Under the pieces are notes generated by a model that had not been told where the DNA came from, made no database searches, and saw only the letters and a list, made by a program, of their open reading frames with translations. 64,000 nt of DNA from an uncultured Anaerolineales bacterium. GTDB taxonomy: Bacteria; Chloroflexota; Anaerolineae; Anaerolineales; UBA6663. Both the position numbers and the translations under genes were made by a program. The first letter of the stretch is position 1. Each line of letters starts with the position of its first letter. Location of the stretch: NCBI GenBank assembly GCA_937952305.1, contig CALFZO010000108.1, forward strand, positions 1 through 64,000. Reading direction: 5' to 3'. This document shows positions 63,543 to 64,000 of the stretch, in pieces.

Positions 63543-64000
63543 ATGGTGCCTGTGACGGCCGTCGTCTTCGGCTTGATGTCGGCCGCGATCTGGGGAGCCG
63601 GCGACTTCTGCGGCGGCCTGGCGGCGCGCCGGGCCACCGCCAACAGCGTCGTCATCGCGTCCCAGTTGGTGGGGGTCCTGCTGCTGACCGCGCTGGCAGG
63701 CCTGTTCCGAGAACCCTGGCCGGCGGCCAGCGACCTGGCGTGGGGCGCGCTGGCGGGTGTGGCCGGCAACGTGGGCCTGTTGGCCCTGTACCGCGGCCTG
63801 GCCAGCGGGCGCATGGGCGTGGTGGCGCCTCTCTCGGCTGTCCTGTCGGCGGCGCTGCCGGTCTTGGTGAGCGCCTTGTTTGACGGCCTGCCAGGCTGGG
63901 TGACTCTGGTCGGTTTTGCGCTGGCCTTGGCCGGGGTATGGCTGCTGGCCCAACCGGCCGGCGGCGCCGTCTTCCGCCTGAACGAGCTGGGGCTGCCGCT
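63543..64000 (+). CDS. EamA/DMT-family transporter (3' partial)
   Basis: The frame is open from the ATG at 63543 to the window edge (152 codons seen). Five hydrophobic segments occur: VTAVVFGLMSAAIWGAGDF, SVVIASQLVGVLLLTALAG, LAWGALAGVAGNVGLLALY, VVAPLSAVLSAALPVLVSAL and VTLVGFALALAGVWLLA. YRGLASGRMGVVAPLSA is typical of the first EamA repeat of drug/metabolite transporters. The second repeat lies beyond the window. Substrate unknown. Confidence 0.8.
   Translation, partial: MVPVTAVVFGLMSAAIWGAGDFCGGLAARRATANSVVIASQLVGVLLLTALAGLFREPWPAASDLAWGALAGVAGNVGLLALYRGLASGRMGVVAPLSAVLSAALPVLVSALFDGLPGWVTLVGFALALAGVWLLAQPAGGAVFRLNELGLP

Overview
This is a very GC-rich chromosomal segment, most likely from a Chloroflexota bacterium of the Anaerolineae type. 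That assignment is inferred from secreted proteins with long Pro/Thr/Ala tails, a GlmL/MutL-like ASKHA protein in a cluster of uncharacterised genes, NAD-coupled Hox modules and heptamer-type intergenic repeats. There is no rRNA gene, phage or plasmid backbone; one tRNA (Arg-CCT) is present. Genes are dense and often overlap by ATGA.

Region 1 (1-6600): a five-gene cluster with a partial PDWL-repeat membrane protein, a polytopic membrane protein, a GlmL/MutL-like ATPase-fold protein, a barrel-sandwich/KOW protein and a Pro/Thr-rich surface protein, closed by a strong terminator. Region 2 (6651-9129): signalling, with an ATPase fused to an OmpR-type winged helix and a receiver-histidine kinase hybrid. 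Region 3 (9139-15568): phosphohexomutase, sugar-binding lipoprotein, exonuclease VII (xseA, xseB), a PAP2-related membrane protein and MurJ. Region 4 (15859-30295): ThDP enzyme, several short-chain dehydrogenases, transporters, homoserine dehydrogenase, a DprE1-like oxidase with an SDR neighbour, an RMD1-like protein, an aldo/keto reductase and dihydrolipoyl dehydrogenase. Region 5 (30296-36794): membrane glycosyltransferase, thioesterase, PucC-like carrier, PHP phosphatase and a degenerate M28 peptidase-like membrane protein. Region 6 (36861-42100): succinate dehydrogenase with a fused SdhC-SdhD anchor, tRNA-Arg and a class V aminotransferase.

Region 7 (42347-61193) is the highlight. Four NADH-diaphorase modules lie head to tail: hoxEFUYH; hoxEFUYH plus the maturation protease hoxW; hoxEF plus a HoxU-molybdopterin fusion, a probable NAD-dependent formate dehydrogenase; and an orphan NuoE-NuoF fusion with a stand-alone response regulator and a shortened HoxU. 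The first three operons share an identical 11-base upstream element (TTTGCCACTCC). The two hydrogenase operons also carry near-perfect Rex-type operators (TTGTGA-N6-TCACAA), which suggests NADH/NAD+ control. Together this looks like a redox island exchanging electrons between NAD(H), H2 and formate, next to succinate dehydrogenase.

Region 8 (61209-64000): a copper amine oxidase apparently split into two secreted or anchored polypeptides, and the start of an EamA-type transporter cut by the window edge.

At least six genes have a -10-like hexamer exactly 7 bases before the start codon, which suggests that leaderless transcription is common here.
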